Assembly (NCBI GenBank): GCA_964251665.1
Contig: CAXUKO010000001.1
Location: forward strand, 310,001 to 374,000
Reading direction: 5' to 3'
DNA length: 64,000 nt
DNA from: JBBQLG01 sp964251665
GTDB taxonomy: Bacteria; Bacteroidota; Bacteroidia; Cytophagales; Spirosomataceae
The translations under genes were made by a program, and so were the position numbers. Shown piece after piece: positions 34,358 through 42,724 of this stretch. The notes under the pieces were generated by a model. The model was not told the origin of the DNA, ran no database searches, and saw nothing but the letters and a program-made list of their open reading frames with translations. The stretch's first letter is position 1, and each line of letters starts with the position of its first letter.

Positions 34358-34930
34358 TTACCTTGGAAACTTCATGCGGTAATCAACGTCTACCTTACCT
34401 TTTGTGATGTCGGCCATTTTCTTTTTCAGCAACTGGCGTTTCAGTGTGGGTAGGTAATCGGTGAACAGTTTGCCTTCGAGATGGTCATATTCGTGCTGAA
34501 TAATGCGGGCCGCCATCCCATCGTACTCCTCAATGTGCTCCTTCCAGTCGAGATCTACGTACTTTATTTTTATACGCTCTGGCCGGTACACGTCGGCCCT
34601 AATGCCGGGAATACTTAGGCACCCTTCTTCAAAGGCCCATTCATCACCCTCTTCCTCCAGCATTTCGGGATTGATAAATACCTTCTTGAAGCCTATCAGG
34701 CTAGGGTCTTTATCGGCGTCGTCCTCATCTTCATTAAATGGTTCGCCATCGACTACAAACAACCTGATGCTCTGCCCAATCTGAGGAGCGGCCAAGCCCA
34801 CGCCGGACGATTCATACATCGTCTCGAACATGTCATCGCTCAATTTTTTGACGTCGAGGCTATTCTGGTCAATGGTTTTGGCCCGTTTGCGGAGCACCAT
34901 GTCTCCATAAGCCACAATTGGAAGTATCAT
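34358..34930 (-). CDS. def: Peptide deformylase
   Basis: A 190-residue metal enzyme removing formyl from nascent proteins. Motifs: GVGLAAPQIG, EEGCLSIPG with the metal-binding Cys, and QHEYDHLEG with two His and Glu. An acidic loop (NEDEDDADKDPSL, about 65-78) is typical of Bacteroidota. It follows yqgF by 90 bp on the same strand. Confidence 0.96.
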   Translation of the reverse strand: MILPIVAYGDMVLRKRAKTIDQNSLDVKKLSDDMFETMYESSGVGLAAPQIGQSIRLFVVDGEPFNEDEDDADKDPSLIGFKKVFINPEMLEEEGDEWAFEEGCLSIPGIRADVYRPERIKIKYVDLDWKEHIEEYDGMAARIIQHEYDHLEGKLFTDYLPTLKRQLLKKKMADITKGKVDVDYRMKFPR

Positions 34931-35020
34931 GTTCTTTCAAGGGGTTGGTCAGGCGTTCTTCTTTAGTTTCTATCCGGTAATCACGAACGGCAGCGGCCGT
35001 GTGTCACAACCTACGAACGC

Positions 35021-35434
35021 CTATTTTTTACTTTCCATAAACGATTGCAAAATAATAGCGGCACTAACTTTATCAATGTTGCCCTTATCACGCCTGTCTT
35101 TTTTCGTACTGCCATTGGCTATCATAGCTTGCAGCGCCATCTTAGAGGTAAACCGCTCGTCGTGCAGATGAACCGGAATGGCCGGGAAAGCTGTTTCCAG
35201 CTTCTTTACAAATGCTTTAACGGCCGGTGTGTTGCTCGAATCGGTACCATCCAGGCGGATTGGCATACCAACGACAAACGCTTCGACCGGCTCAGTAGCC
35301 ACGTAATTTTTGAGATACGCAATCACTCCTGCCGAGGGCACCATCGCCAGCGCCGATGCAATAATCTGCAGCGGGTCGGTGACGGCTATTCCGGTGCGTT
35401 TTCCGCCATAATCGATGGCTACAATACGGGCCAA
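35021..35434 (-). CDS. yqgF: Putative pre-16S rRNA nuclease / Holliday junction resolvase
   Basis: A 137-residue RNase H-fold nuclease. ARIVAIDYGGKRTGIAVTD, VGMPIRLDG, HLHDERFTSKMA and DKVSAAIIL carry the family's acidic residues. The frame extends to a TTG at 35461, but that TTG lies inside the -7 promoter box TATCTTTG (35459-35466). The start is therefore more likely the TTG at 35434, giving MARIVAIDYG as in homologues. Confidence 0.9.
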   Translation of the reverse strand: MARIVAIDYGGKRTGIAVTDPLQIIASALAMVPSAGVIAYLKNYVATEPVEAFVVGMPIRLDGTDSSNTPAVKAFVKKLETAFPAIPVHLHDERFTSKMALQAMIANGSTKKDRRDKGNIDKVSAAIILQSFMESKK

Positions 35435-35458
35435 GTCGGTAGTCTGTTTAGGAAGGGG

Positions 35459-35466
35459 CAAAGATA
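35459..35466 (-). promoter_or_regulatory. -7 box TATCTTTG for yqgF
   Basis: An exact match, 24 nt before the proposed TTG start at 35434; it overlaps the alternative TTG start at 35461. Confidence 0.6.
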
Positions 35467-35529
35467 CGAAACCGCCCCCGTACCATTTTGGTTAAACCTC
35501 CTTATCTTACCCGACCTAATCCCCCGGCT

Positions 35530-36024
35530 ATGCCACAAATGAATTTTTGCCCTCAATGCGCCAGCCCGCTCGTACCCGGTTTTGCCAGCGGACGCGAGCG
35601 GCTGATCTGTTCCAAACCCTGCGGTTATATTTTTTACGATAACCCGTTGCCAGTGGTGGGTGCCATTGTGGAGTACGATAACGATACAGTGGTACTGGTA
35701 CAGAACGTTGGTTGGCCCGCTGAGTGGTTCGGAATTGTAACGGGCTTTCTGGAAAAAGGTGAGGAGCCTGCCAATGCTATACTTCGTGAAATTAAAGAAG
35801 AGATTGGCCTTGATGCCGAGATTGTGGAGCATTTAGGCCTTTATACATTCTACCAGCGCAACGAAATCATCTCCACGTATCATGTCCGGGCTTCGGGTGA
35901 GATTCAGATGGATACCGAAGAGTTGCAGGCGTACAAACTTGTGCCCATTGACAAGCTGAAACCCTGGCCTTTCGGAACAGGTCCGGCCGTGAAAGAGTGG
36001 CTGGCGAAGCGACTGGTGCCATGA
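35530..36024 (+). CDS. Zinc-ribbon Nudix hydrolase
   Basis: A 164-residue protein: a zinc ribbon at residues 6-35 (CPQC and CSKPC) followed by a Nudix domain with a canonical box GFLEKGEEPANAI-LREIKEEIGL. It resembles NudC-like NADH/NAD-capped RNA pyrophosphatases but is shorter, so substrate is open. The ATG at 35530 is chosen because it places the zinc ribbon at the N-terminus; an upstream TTG is unlikely. Confidence 0.85.
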   Translation: MPQMNFCPQCASPLVPGFASGRERLICSKPCGYIFYDNPLPVVGAIVEYDNDTVVLVQNVGWPAEWFGIVTGFLEKGEEPANAILREIKEEIGLDAEIVEHLGLYTFYQRNEIISTYHVRASGEIQMDTEELQAYKLVPIDKLKPWPFGTGPAVKEWLAKRLVP

Positions 36025-36028
36025 ATGA

Positions 36029-36060
36029 TATTAGCCCACGATTTTAATCGTGGGCTAATA
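36029..36060. terminator. Hairpin shared by Nudix and udk 3' ends, REP-like
   Basis: 15-bp perfect arms (36029-36043 / 36046-36060) around TT. The udk stop codon (36055-36057) lies inside it. The core AGCCCACGA..TCGTGGGCT is of the REP-like type. Confidence 0.7.
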
Positions 36061-36675
36061 CACCCGTGTTTTTAAAAAAGCCGTCAGCACATCCAGGCCT
36101 TTCTGGTAATGTACGTTGTTGGGTATCACCAAGTCCGCTTCGGCGCGGTACGGTTTAATAAACTGATTATAGGTAGGCTTGACATGGTACTTCCAGCGAT
36201 ACATGACATCATCCAGATCATAGCCCCGCTCTTCGGCATCACGCTTTACCCGCCGTTCGAGTTTGATGCTGTTTTTAGCGTCGATAAACACCTTCAGGTC
36301 CATCTGATCGGCCAATTCGCGGAAGTGAAAAACGAAAATTCCCTCAACCACGATAATCGGTGCCGGGTTAAAGGTCAGCATCTTTGGTACGGCGTCGGGG
36401 TTGTTGAATACATACTCTTTCTGAATAACAGCGTTCCCTTCGCTCAGCTGATGAATATGCTGCGCATACAGATGGTGGTCAATGGTTTCGGGCAAATCGA
36501 AGTTATGGATGCCCTGGTCATCAACCGGTATGTCACTACGATCCCGGTAGTAATTGTCCTGCGAAATCAGGCAGACATCTTCGGGGGCAAAGGCACTCAG
36601 CAGGCCTTTTAAAAACGACGTTTTACCGGATGCGCTGCCACCGGTAATGCCGACAATGTAAGGTTTTGATAGCAT
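36055..36675 (-). CDS. udk: Uridine kinase
   Basis: A 206-residue pyrimidine salvage enzyme phosphorylating uridine and cytidine. P-loop GGSASGKTSF, ISQDNYYRD, FDLPETID, VVEGIFVFHF and the lid ERRVKRDAEERGYDLDD are present. The C-terminus is complete, and its stop codon sits in a palindrome. Confidence 0.95.
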   Translation of the reverse strand: MLSKPYIVGITGGSASGKTSFLKGLLSAFAPEDVCLISQDNYYRDRSDIPVDDQGIHNFDLPETIDHHLYAQHIHQLSEGNAVIQKEYVFNNPDAVPKMLTFNPAPIIVVEGIFVFHFRELADQMDLKVFIDAKNSIKLERRVKRDAEERGYDLDDVMYRWKYHVKPTYNQFIKPYRAEADLVIPNNVHYQKGLDVLTAFLKTRVY

Positions 36676-36697
36676 ATCGGCTGCGAATTTACGAAAA

Positions 36698-37033
36698 TCA
36701 GGACCGCCGGGGTGTTTCTGTCGGTTTTTCGTCGATACCCATTGTAGTTAGCACCGGATTTAACTGACGGGGAACAACACGAACGCGCAGGACACGGGCA
36801 CCCGCTACATCGAAATCGCATTGGTACCAGCCCCGCTGCTTAATGCTGCGATAAACAGCTGTGTAATTTACTTTGGGGGGCCAGCCGTTCAGGGCAAGCT
36901 GCGCTTTCAGGGTGTCGACAGCTTTAGTCAAATTTGAAAAGTAAACGATGAATGGGTCACGTTGCCGAATGGTGTTTAGCGAGCCAATCGACTGTGTAGT
37001 TACTTCATAAATCGTTTGTACCTGACTGCGCAT
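36698..37033 (-). CDS. Hypothetical protein
   Basis: A 111-residue protein I do not recognise. It has no signal peptide or membrane segment. The middle is mixed (NTIRQRDPFIVYFSNLTKAV, NGWPPKVNYTAVYRSIKQRG) and the C-terminus is Pro/Thr-rich. It ends 22 bp before udk on the same strand, so it may share a transcript with it. A hairpin with 10-bp arms (37073-37097) lies upstream of its start. Confidence 0.65.
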   Translation of the reverse strand: MRSQVQTIYEVTTQSIGSLNTIRQRDPFIVYFSNLTKAVDTLKAQLALNGWPPKVNYTAVYRSIKQRGWYQCDFDVAGARVLRVRVVPRQLNPVLTTMGIDEKPTETPRRS

Positions 37034-37072
37034 GATTCTTTTTGACCTGTATGGTTACGAACGCAACTATTC

Positions 37073-37097
37073 TGGAAAATAAATCAATTATTTTCCA
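37073..37097. other. 10-bp hairpin upstream of the 111-residue protein
   Basis: Perfect arms tggaaaataa/ttattttcca with a 5-nt loop. It sits 40 bp before the start codon on the minus strand; it could be an operator or a leader hairpin. Confidence 0.35.
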
Positions 37098-37152
37098 ACA
37101 CCTAAACTAAAAGCTGGGGTCAGCCGTTTTACCTGTACTTGCGTCATTAACG

Positions 37153-37186
37153 AAAAAGCTCTGTCAACCGGCAGGGCTTTTTTTAT
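37153..37186 (+). terminator. Orphan intrinsic terminator on the plus strand
   Basis: Stem aaaaagctctg/cagggcttttt (one T-G wobble pair on the plus strand) followed by seven T. No plus-strand gene precedes it within 1 kb. The 259-bp gap 37034-37292 otherwise holds the hairpin at 37073 and the palindrome at 37207. Confidence 0.5.
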
Positions 37187-37206
37187 GGTTGCCTTTTGTG
37201 AACATA

Positions 37207-37280
37207 CCCCAAATATCTGAAGGGGCTTACAGAATTAGATACCGGTATCTAATTCTGTAAGCCCCTTCAGATATTTGGGG
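37207..37280. repeat. 74-bp perfect palindrome after pdhB
   Basis: Two 37-bp arms (37207-37243 and 37244-37280) with no spacer and no mismatch, centre gataccggtatc. It starts 12 bp past the pdhB stop codon. No T-tract follows on either strand, so it is not a classical terminator. Confidence 0.9.
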
Positions 37281-37292
37281 AATACTTGTTAC

Positions 37293-38273
37293 TTACTTCT
37301 TGTACATAACTGCTTCTACGGCCTGCAACGTGCGTTTTACGTTAGGCAGAATAGCTTCAATCAGTGTTGGCGCGTATGGAAGCGGCAAATCCATGCTGTT
37401 CACCCGAATTACCGGTGCGTCTAAGTAGTCAAAAGCGTTCCGCTGAATATTGTACGTTAACTCCGACGAAATGGCCGCCAGTGGCCAGGCCTCTTCGACG
37501 ATAACACACCGATTAGTCTTCTTAACCGAATTGATAATTGTCGCGTAATCGATTGGCCGTACCGAACGGAGGTCGATCACTTCGGCAGAGATATTGTTTT
37601 TCGCCAGTTCATCAGCCGCTGCCAGGGCTACTTTCATAATCTTGCCGAAGGAAACAATCGTTACATCATTTCCTTCACGAACGACCTTGGCCGAACCAAT
37701 CGGAATCAGGTATTCTTCTTCCGGCACCTGCCCTTTGTCGCCGTACATTAACTCCGATTCCATGAAGATAACCGGGTCATTATCGCGGATAGCGGTTTTA
37801 AGTAAGCCTTTGGCATCGTATGGATTCGAGGGAACCACTACTTTCAGGCCCGGCGTGTTGGCAAACCAGTTCTCGAAGTTCTGCGAGTGCTGACTCGACA
37901 GCATACCAGCGTTACCCGTTGGGCCACGAAACACGATTGGGCAGGAATACTGTCCACCCGACATTGACATGATTTTAGCCGCCGAGTTAATCACCTGATC
38001 AATCGCAACGAGCGAGAAGTTAAAGGTCATAAACTCAATAACCGGACGCAGCCCGTTGATAGCCGCGCCAACGCCAATGCCGGCAAAACCTAACTCCGCA
38101 ATGGGCGTATCAATAACGCGTTCCGCGCCAAACTCATCGAGCATACCCTGACTGACTTTGTAGGCACCGTTGTATTCGGCTACTTCTTCGCCCATCAGGA
38201 ACACGAGTGGGTCACGACGCATTTCTTCCGAAATGGCCTCTCTTAGAGCTTCCCGGAATTGTATTTCTCTCAT
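37293..38273 (-). CDS. pdhB: Pyruvate dehydrogenase E1 component, beta subunit
   Basis: A 326-residue subunit of the E1 heterotetramer. MREIQFREALREAISEEM, GEEVAEYNGAYKVSQGML, DTPIAELGFAGIGVGAA, FRGPTGNAG and the C-terminal transketolase domain (ISAEVIDLRSVRPID) are diagnostic. The upstream frame begins at a TTG inside a -7 box (38358-38365); the ATG at 38273 is the family start. pdhA and the E2 gene are not adjacent. Confidence 0.96.
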   Translation of the reverse strand: MREIQFREALREAISEEMRRDPLVFLMGEEVAEYNGAYKVSQGMLDEFGAERVIDTPIAELGFAGIGVGAAINGLRPVIEFMTFNFSLVAIDQVINSAAKIMSMSGGQYSCPIVFRGPTGNAGMLSSQHSQNFENWFANTPGLKVVVPSNPYDAKGLLKTAIRDNDPVIFMESELMYGDKGQVPEEEYLIPIGSAKVVREGNDVTIVSFGKIMKVALAAADELAKNNISAEVIDLRSVRPIDYATIINSVKKTNRCVIVEEAWPLAAISSELTYNIQRNAFDYLDAPVIRVNSMDLPLPYAPTLIEAILPNVKRTLQAVEAVMYKK

Positions 38274-38357
38274 GATCAGTACGTTGTAATTGTTGTATAT
38301 TGGAAACGCGGTCATTGTCTTAATGAACAGCCGCGTTTTAAATCGCCTAAAAGCAGT

Positions 38358-38389
38358 CAAAATTAGCTAATCTGACGGGTTTCTGCAAT
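38358..38389 (-). promoter_or_regulatory. pdhB promoter
   Basis: On the minus strand: ATTG (38386-38389, one mismatch to TTTG), 20-nt spacer, exact -7 box TAATTTTG (38358-38365). The leader to the ATG at 38273 is about 75-80 nt. Confidence 0.6.
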
Positions 38390-38443
38390 TTGGTACGCTA
38401 AGCAGGTTCAAGCGCTGACCAATAGACCTGTCGATAACTACAA

Positions 38444-38490
38444 AAAAGGTAACCACCTGACCGTATTGGCTGGTCAGGTGGTTACCTTTT
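38444..38490 (-). terminator. Terminator after the 89-residue membrane protein gene
   Basis: A perfect 19-bp stem (38444-38462 / 38472-38490), 9-nt loop, with six T after it on the minus strand. Confidence 0.85.
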
Positions 38491-38541
38491 CGTAGTATTT
38501 CGGGATGGTTTATGGTTGAACGACGAGCGTAGTCACGCAGT

Positions 38542-38811
38542 CTAATCGTTTTTATAAGCTTTTTGATAATACTGCCACACGAGTAGAGCTACCGAAACGA
38601 TGGCAAAAACCCCAATACTTACTAACTCAATCCAGTTGGTACGTTTCTCGTAATCAGACCAACTATTCAGGGGAGGAGCAACATGGTCGATACCAAAGAG
38701 AAGTTTGTAGGAGAACTGCCCGACAAGTGCTCCCAGAATGCAGAAGCCAATAAAACCTGTCATGCCGTATTTATGGTACCGTTTCCATTGGCTTCGTTTG
38801 CGTTGCTCCAT
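38542..38811 (-). CDS. Small two-helix membrane protein, hypothetical
   Basis: An 89-residue protein, basic at the N-terminus (MEQRKRSQWKRYHKYG), with two hydrophobic helices at about 17-38 and 63-81. No family recognised. It stands alone between asd and pdhB with terminators on both sides. Confidence 0.7.
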   Translation of the reverse strand: MEQRKRSQWKRYHKYGMTGFIGFCILGALVGQFSYKLLFGIDHVAPPLNSWSDYEKRTNWIELVSIGVFAIVSVALLVWQYYQKAYKND

Positions 38812-38847
38812 CTTATGATTGTTTAGGTTAGAAGTCGAAGCTACGCA

Positions 38848-38884
38848 AAAAGTCCCATTCGGTAACGTACCGGATGGGACTTTT
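38848..38884 (-). terminator. Terminator after asd
   Basis: An interrupted stem (aaaagtcccat/atgggactttt plus inner cggta/taccg), 3-nt loop, five T on the minus strand. Confidence 0.8.
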
Positions 38885-38909
38885 AGTGATTTAACGTTAC
38901 AAAAGGTTA

Positions 38910-39923
38910 CTAAAGAACCACCTCAGCCGCGTCGACCAGTTCATGGGTTAACAGGTATTCGGCAATCTGTACGGCGTTGGTAGCCGCACCTTTGCGAAGA
39001 TTGTCAGCTACAATCCAAAGGTTCAGCGTATTAGGCTGACTTTCGTCACGCCGGATGCGACCCACAAATACTTCATCTTTGCCATGTGCCGTGAGCGGCA
39101 TCGGATAAATCTTGTTGGCCGGATCATCCTGAACGACAACGCCATCCGCCTTACTCAGTATATCAACTACGTCGGCCAGATCGAAATCCTGCTCAAATTC
39201 GATGTTTACTGCTTCCGAGTGACCACCAATGGTTGGAATACGAACAGTAGTCGCCGTTACCCGGATCGACTCGTCGCCCATGATTTTGGTGGTTTCTTTC
39301 ACCATCTTCATCTCCTCTTTGGTATAACCGTTCTCGAGGAAAACGTCGATATGCGGCAACACGTTGAGATCGATTGGATAAGGATAGACCTTATCGACGC
39401 CTTCCCGCCCTTCGCGCTCGGCAAAGAGTTGATCGACGGCGGCTTTACCCGTACCCGTAACAGATTGATAGGTCGAGACAACTACCCGTTTGATACCATA
39501 GCGTTTATGCAGAGGCTCCAGAACGACTACCATCTGAATGGTGGAGCAGTTGGGATTGGCAATTATTTTATCATCTTTTGTCAGCACGTGGGCATTCACT
39601 TCAGGCACGACCAGTTTCTTGGTCGGGTCCATCCGCCAGGCCGATGAGTTATCGACAACCGTAATACCCGCTTCGGCAAACTTGGGAGCCAGTTGCAGCG
39701 AGGTGCTGCCCCCGGCGGAGAAAATAGCGATGGCTGGCTTCGCGGCAATCGCATCGTCGTAGCTAACGACGGTCACGGGTTTACCCTTGAACGTGACCTG
39801 TTTACCAACTGACCGTTCCGAAGCAACGGGAATCAGTTCGGAAACGGGGAAGTTTCGTTCTTCCAACACCTTCAGGATTTCGCTACCCACTAATCCGGTA
39901 GCCCCAACTACTGCGATTTTCAT
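38910..39923 (-). CDS. asd: Aspartate-semialdehyde dehydrogenase
   Basis: A 337-residue NADPH enzyme of the aspartate pathway to lysine (and so peptidoglycan), threonine and methionine. GATGLVGSEIL for NADP, FSAGGSTSL, the catalytic Cys in NPNCSTIQM, YQSVTGTGKAAV and the catalytic His in GGHSEAVNIEF. Length normal. Flanked by hairpins at its 3' side. Confidence 0.96.
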   Translation of the reverse strand: MKIAVVGATGLVGSEILKVLEERNFPVSELIPVASERSVGKQVTFKGKPVTVVSYDDAIAAKPAIAIFSAGGSTSLQLAPKFAEAGITVVDNSSAWRMDPTKKLVVPEVNAHVLTKDDKIIANPNCSTIQMVVVLEPLHKRYGIKRVVVSTYQSVTGTGKAAVDQLFAEREGREGVDKVYPYPIDLNVLPHIDVFLENGYTKEEMKMVKETTKIMGDESIRVTATTVRIPTIGGHSEAVNIEFEQDFDLADVVDILSKADGVVVQDDPANKIYPMPLTAHGKDEVFVGRIRRDESQPNTLNLWIVADNLRKGAATNAVQIAEYLLTHELVDAAEVVL

Positions 39924-40044
39924 AATAATTTGTACGATTGTTTGAAACTGGCAGCAAAAATACGGTAAAAGGTTGAGAGAAAGCGGCTAAAACCTACGAA
40001 AAAGATTGTACTGCTGTATTCGATGGAAAAGGAGAACACAGAAA

Positions 40045-40074
40045 AGCCCCGGCCTCATTGCTGAAGCCGGGGCT
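40045..40074 (-). terminator. Terminator after the beta-barrel protein
   Basis: A perfect 9-bp GC-rich stem agccccggc/gccggggct, 12-nt loop, with T4 following on the minus strand. Confidence 0.7.
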
Positions 40075-40105
40075 ATGTTATCAATGTTATCAGGTCGGCG
40101 AGCGT

Positions 40106-40756
40106 TTACTCGCCACCGAACAGAAAGCCCAGCGAAACACCGAAAGCTGTGTTTTTGACAGTTCCATCAGACGAAGGAGCATTAGAGAGACTGCTTAATC
40201 CGGGTGAATAGTAACCGGAAAGCATTAAACCTGATGATAGTTCATAGCCGGCCGAAACGTGTAAGCCAAAGTCTAAGCGCTTTGTCTGATTCTGGCCTGA
40301 ACCAAACTCAATTGATTCAGTACCGCTCATACCATTAAAGTTACCCTTGCTTTTACCATTTAACGCATAAGCAATGTATGGACCTGCCCCCAATACAACA
40401 CGTCCGTTACCTACTTCGAAGCCATAGGCTACTTGCACGGGTACTTCGACGTAGTTAATTGTTGTTGTTGCATCGCCACTACCACCAAGGCCTCCCAGCA
40501 AACTGCTCAAGTCGTATTTACTACCTTTTACCGAATATAATATCTGTGGTCGTAATGATAGATTGTCGCTCAGAGGAGCATCAAGCAATAAACCGGCCTG
40601 GAAACCAAGTAAATTGCTGCCAGTGATATTAAATCCCTGTGAACTGATCTTTTGATTAGCAAACTGTAAACTCCCTTTCACCCCAACCCGGACCTGGGCG
40701 AATGAAAGCGTACTGATTAATGAAAGTGCAACAATACTATAGAAGAATTTTTTCAT
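40106..40756 (-). CDS. Outer-membrane beta-barrel protein (PorT/OMP_b-brl_2-like)
   Basis: A 216-residue exported protein with signal MKKFFYSIVALSLISTLSFAQ. The mature part has alternating amphipathic strands (VRVGVKGSLQFANQ, LSLRPQILYSV, INYVEVPVQVAYGF, VVLGAGPYIAYAL, FGLHVSAGYEL, FGVSLGFLFGG), typical of 8-stranded Bacteroidota barrels. No substrate can be assigned. Confidence 0.85.
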   Translation of the reverse strand: MKKFFYSIVALSLISTLSFAQVRVGVKGSLQFANQKISSQGFNITGSNLLGFQAGLLLDAPLSDNLSLRPQILYSVKGSKYDLSSLLGGLGGSGDATTTINYVEVPVQVAYGFEVGNGRVVLGAGPYIAYALNGKSKGNFNGMSGTESIEFGSGQNQTKRLDFGLHVSAGYELSSGLMLSGYYSPGLSSLSNAPSSDGTVKNTAFGVSLGFLFGGE

Positions 40757-40906
40757 GTGAACGAGTGAAAAGTGGATTGTTAATTAAGTAAGATTTATCG
40801 GTTACAAAGTAAAGTATGATACTTTATACTACCAACAACCTTTTCGTGAACGGCAGAAGATAATGCAATGGCTATGTAAAAGCCGCTACGTTGAAGTCAC
40901 AGCTAA

Positions 40907-41653
40907 TTAGACGACATAGCCGTGTTCCAGCAAAATGGAACGCCAGAAGGTCAGATCATACGTGAACCAGGCATGTCCACCCATAGGTAACTGCCCATTT
41001 GTAAGAACCAGGCTTTGGCGGGGTTCCAGTTCGATGGCAAAGGACAGGGCTTCTTCCGGTGCGGGCAACCGCATCAACGGACGAAATGGTAATAATCGGG
41101 GATAGTGGAGGGAGAAAAAAGAATCTTCATTGCCGGGCCAGTGCTTAAAAAAACGATGGTACGCTCGTAATAACCGCAGGCAGGCACTAATCCGGCGCAA
41201 CGATAAGCCGCCATTCAGCAGGGGCTTCTGGAACCAGGCCGACACAATATTTCGTACTGTAAGTTGGCCAGTCGTCCTAGGTTGTATGTCCTTGAATTGT
41301 GGCGCACCGATGTAGTCATACCCGCGTTTGCACCAATCCAGTAGCGTATCCTGAATAATAAATACGTCCAGCTGGCAGATCAGCATGTACTCATAGGCCG
41401 CGAAACGTTCATAAAAAAATTCGGAGCACAGGAGCTTATTATAGCCACTGATATTCTGAAAATAAACGTCATCGAAGGATTGCACATCTGAGACGGGGTT
41501 ACTCCGCGTAAGCTCACCGACATCCAGTTTGTGCGGTTTAACAATAATAATAGGATGTTTACCAAGCACCCGGATACATTGTTGCAGCGAAATCTGCTCG
41601 TATGGCGTCAGATCAGATTTGTATATTGGGATAATTACGGATACCGGTGCCAT
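40907..41653 (-). CDS. Glycosyltransferase-like protein, DUF5672 family
   Basis: A 248-residue protein starting MAPVSVIIPIYKSDLTPYE. It has FYERFAAYEYMLICQLDVFI with an acidic motif like a nucleotide-sugar site, YDYIGAP and NGGLSLRR as in DUF5672 glycosyltransferase-like domains. It follows a family 2 glycosyltransferase by 26 bp, so the pair probably decorate one glycan. The ATG at 41653 avoids overlap with that gene; the longer frame is rejected. Confidence 0.75.
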   Translation of the reverse strand: MAPVSVIIPIYKSDLTPYEQISLQQCIRVLGKHPIIIVKPHKLDVGELTRSNPVSDVQSFDDVYFQNISGYNKLLCSEFFYERFAAYEYMLICQLDVFIIQDTLLDWCKRGYDYIGAPQFKDIQPRTTGQLTVRNIVSAWFQKPLLNGGLSLRRISACLRLLRAYHRFFKHWPGNEDSFFSLHYPRLLPFRPLMRLPAPEEALSFAIELEPRQSLVLTNGQLPMGGHAWFTYDLTFWRSILLEHGYVV

Positions 41654-41679
41654 ACTCAAATAGAGGGTTAATTGGTTTA

Positions 41680-42675
41680 CTAAGCTTCCAGCAGGTCGCC
41701 AATAACGGTTAACCACCAGTGCCCCTGAAATAGCTGATAACTTCCCCGGCTCAATTCCCGAATAACCGGCAGCAACCGGCGTACACGGGGTGCCGGAAGT
41801 CTGGTACGCTGTGCCAGGTGCTCCTTCATGTGCCGAAGTACACGTAATTTCTGCGGATCAATATCAGAACGGCTGCTCAGCAGGGCATACAACTGCTGGT
41901 ACTTCTCGGCCATCTTTGCTACATACTGTAGTTTCTCTTCACGCCCGCGGGTGAATCGGTCGCGAAGTGTCACTTTAGGTCGTGGAGCTTTAAAGCCAAC
42001 TTGTTGTTGCGTATGCTGCCGGTAGGAAATCAGGCAATCATCGATGTAGCCAATTTTGTTATGGAGTGCCATAATGAGCGACATCCACGCGTCATGAATC
42101 AACTGGGCTACATGGGTAGGGAAGGGCAGTAGCAGCGGTAAAGCGGAACGCCGGATGGCCATTGTTGCACCAGTGACGACATAGCCATAGAACAGGATCA
42201 GGTGGGCTTCTCCGTTCGACCATCGTTCGCGGGCTTCGGGGGTGAAGCGCACTTCCTCCCAGATTTTCCGGCCCTGTGGCATTGAGTTGTCGTCAATAAT
42301 TTCGGCATCTGAGAAAACGACGTCCATGTCCGGGTGCTCTTTAAAATAAGCTTCGGTCATGGCCAGACGGTCATCCCGCCAGACATCGTCCTGGTCGGAC
42401 AACACGATAATAGCACCGGTACAAGCCATGATAGCCCGCTCGAAACTCTTTGTTGACCCAAGGTTCTTTTCGTTGATCAGCAGGTGCACCGGAAAAGAAA
42501 CGGCTTTGCTAAACTGCTGAATCATAGTTACAGTAGCATCGCGCGAACCGTCGTCTACTATGATTAATTCGTCTGGCTGACGCTGCTGGTTTGCAATACT
42601 GGTCAGCTGTTCGAGTAGATAGCGCTCTCCGTTATACGTGCATAGCGCTACAGAAATAGGTGTTCTCTCCTCCAT
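41680..42675 (-). CDS. Family 2 glycosyltransferase (rhamnosyltransferase-like)
   Basis: A 331-residue GT-A enzyme: ISVALCTYNGERYLLEQLTS, IIVDDGSRDAT, VLSDQDDVW (the DxD-type site), and FYGYVVTGATMA. The LSDQDDVW pattern is common in rhamnosyltransferases for surface polysaccharide. It is 49 bp after fau and precedes the DUF5672 gene. Confidence 0.9.
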   Translation of the reverse strand: MEERTPISVALCTYNGERYLLEQLTSIANQQRQPDELIIVDDGSRDATVTMIQQFSKAVSFPVHLLINEKNLGSTKSFERAIMACTGAIIVLSDQDDVWRDDRLAMTEAYFKEHPDMDVVFSDAEIIDDNSMPQGRKIWEEVRFTPEARERWSNGEAHLILFYGYVVTGATMAIRRSALPLLLPFPTHVAQLIHDAWMSLIMALHNKIGYIDDCLISYRQHTQQQVGFKAPRPKVTLRDRFTRGREEKLQYVAKMAEKYQQLYALLSSRSDIDPQKLRVLRHMKEHLAQRTRLPAPRVRRLLPVIRELSRGSYQLFQGHWWLTVIGDLLEA

Positions 42676-42724
42676 GCGACCGCTAATTTACCAACTTCTT
42701 TATCGTAAAACGCTTATTGGCGGA

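Noticed and set aside
39084..39647. A 187-codon plus-strand open frame inside asd
   Set aside because: It is entirely antisense to a complete, motif-rich aspartate-semialdehyde dehydrogenase.
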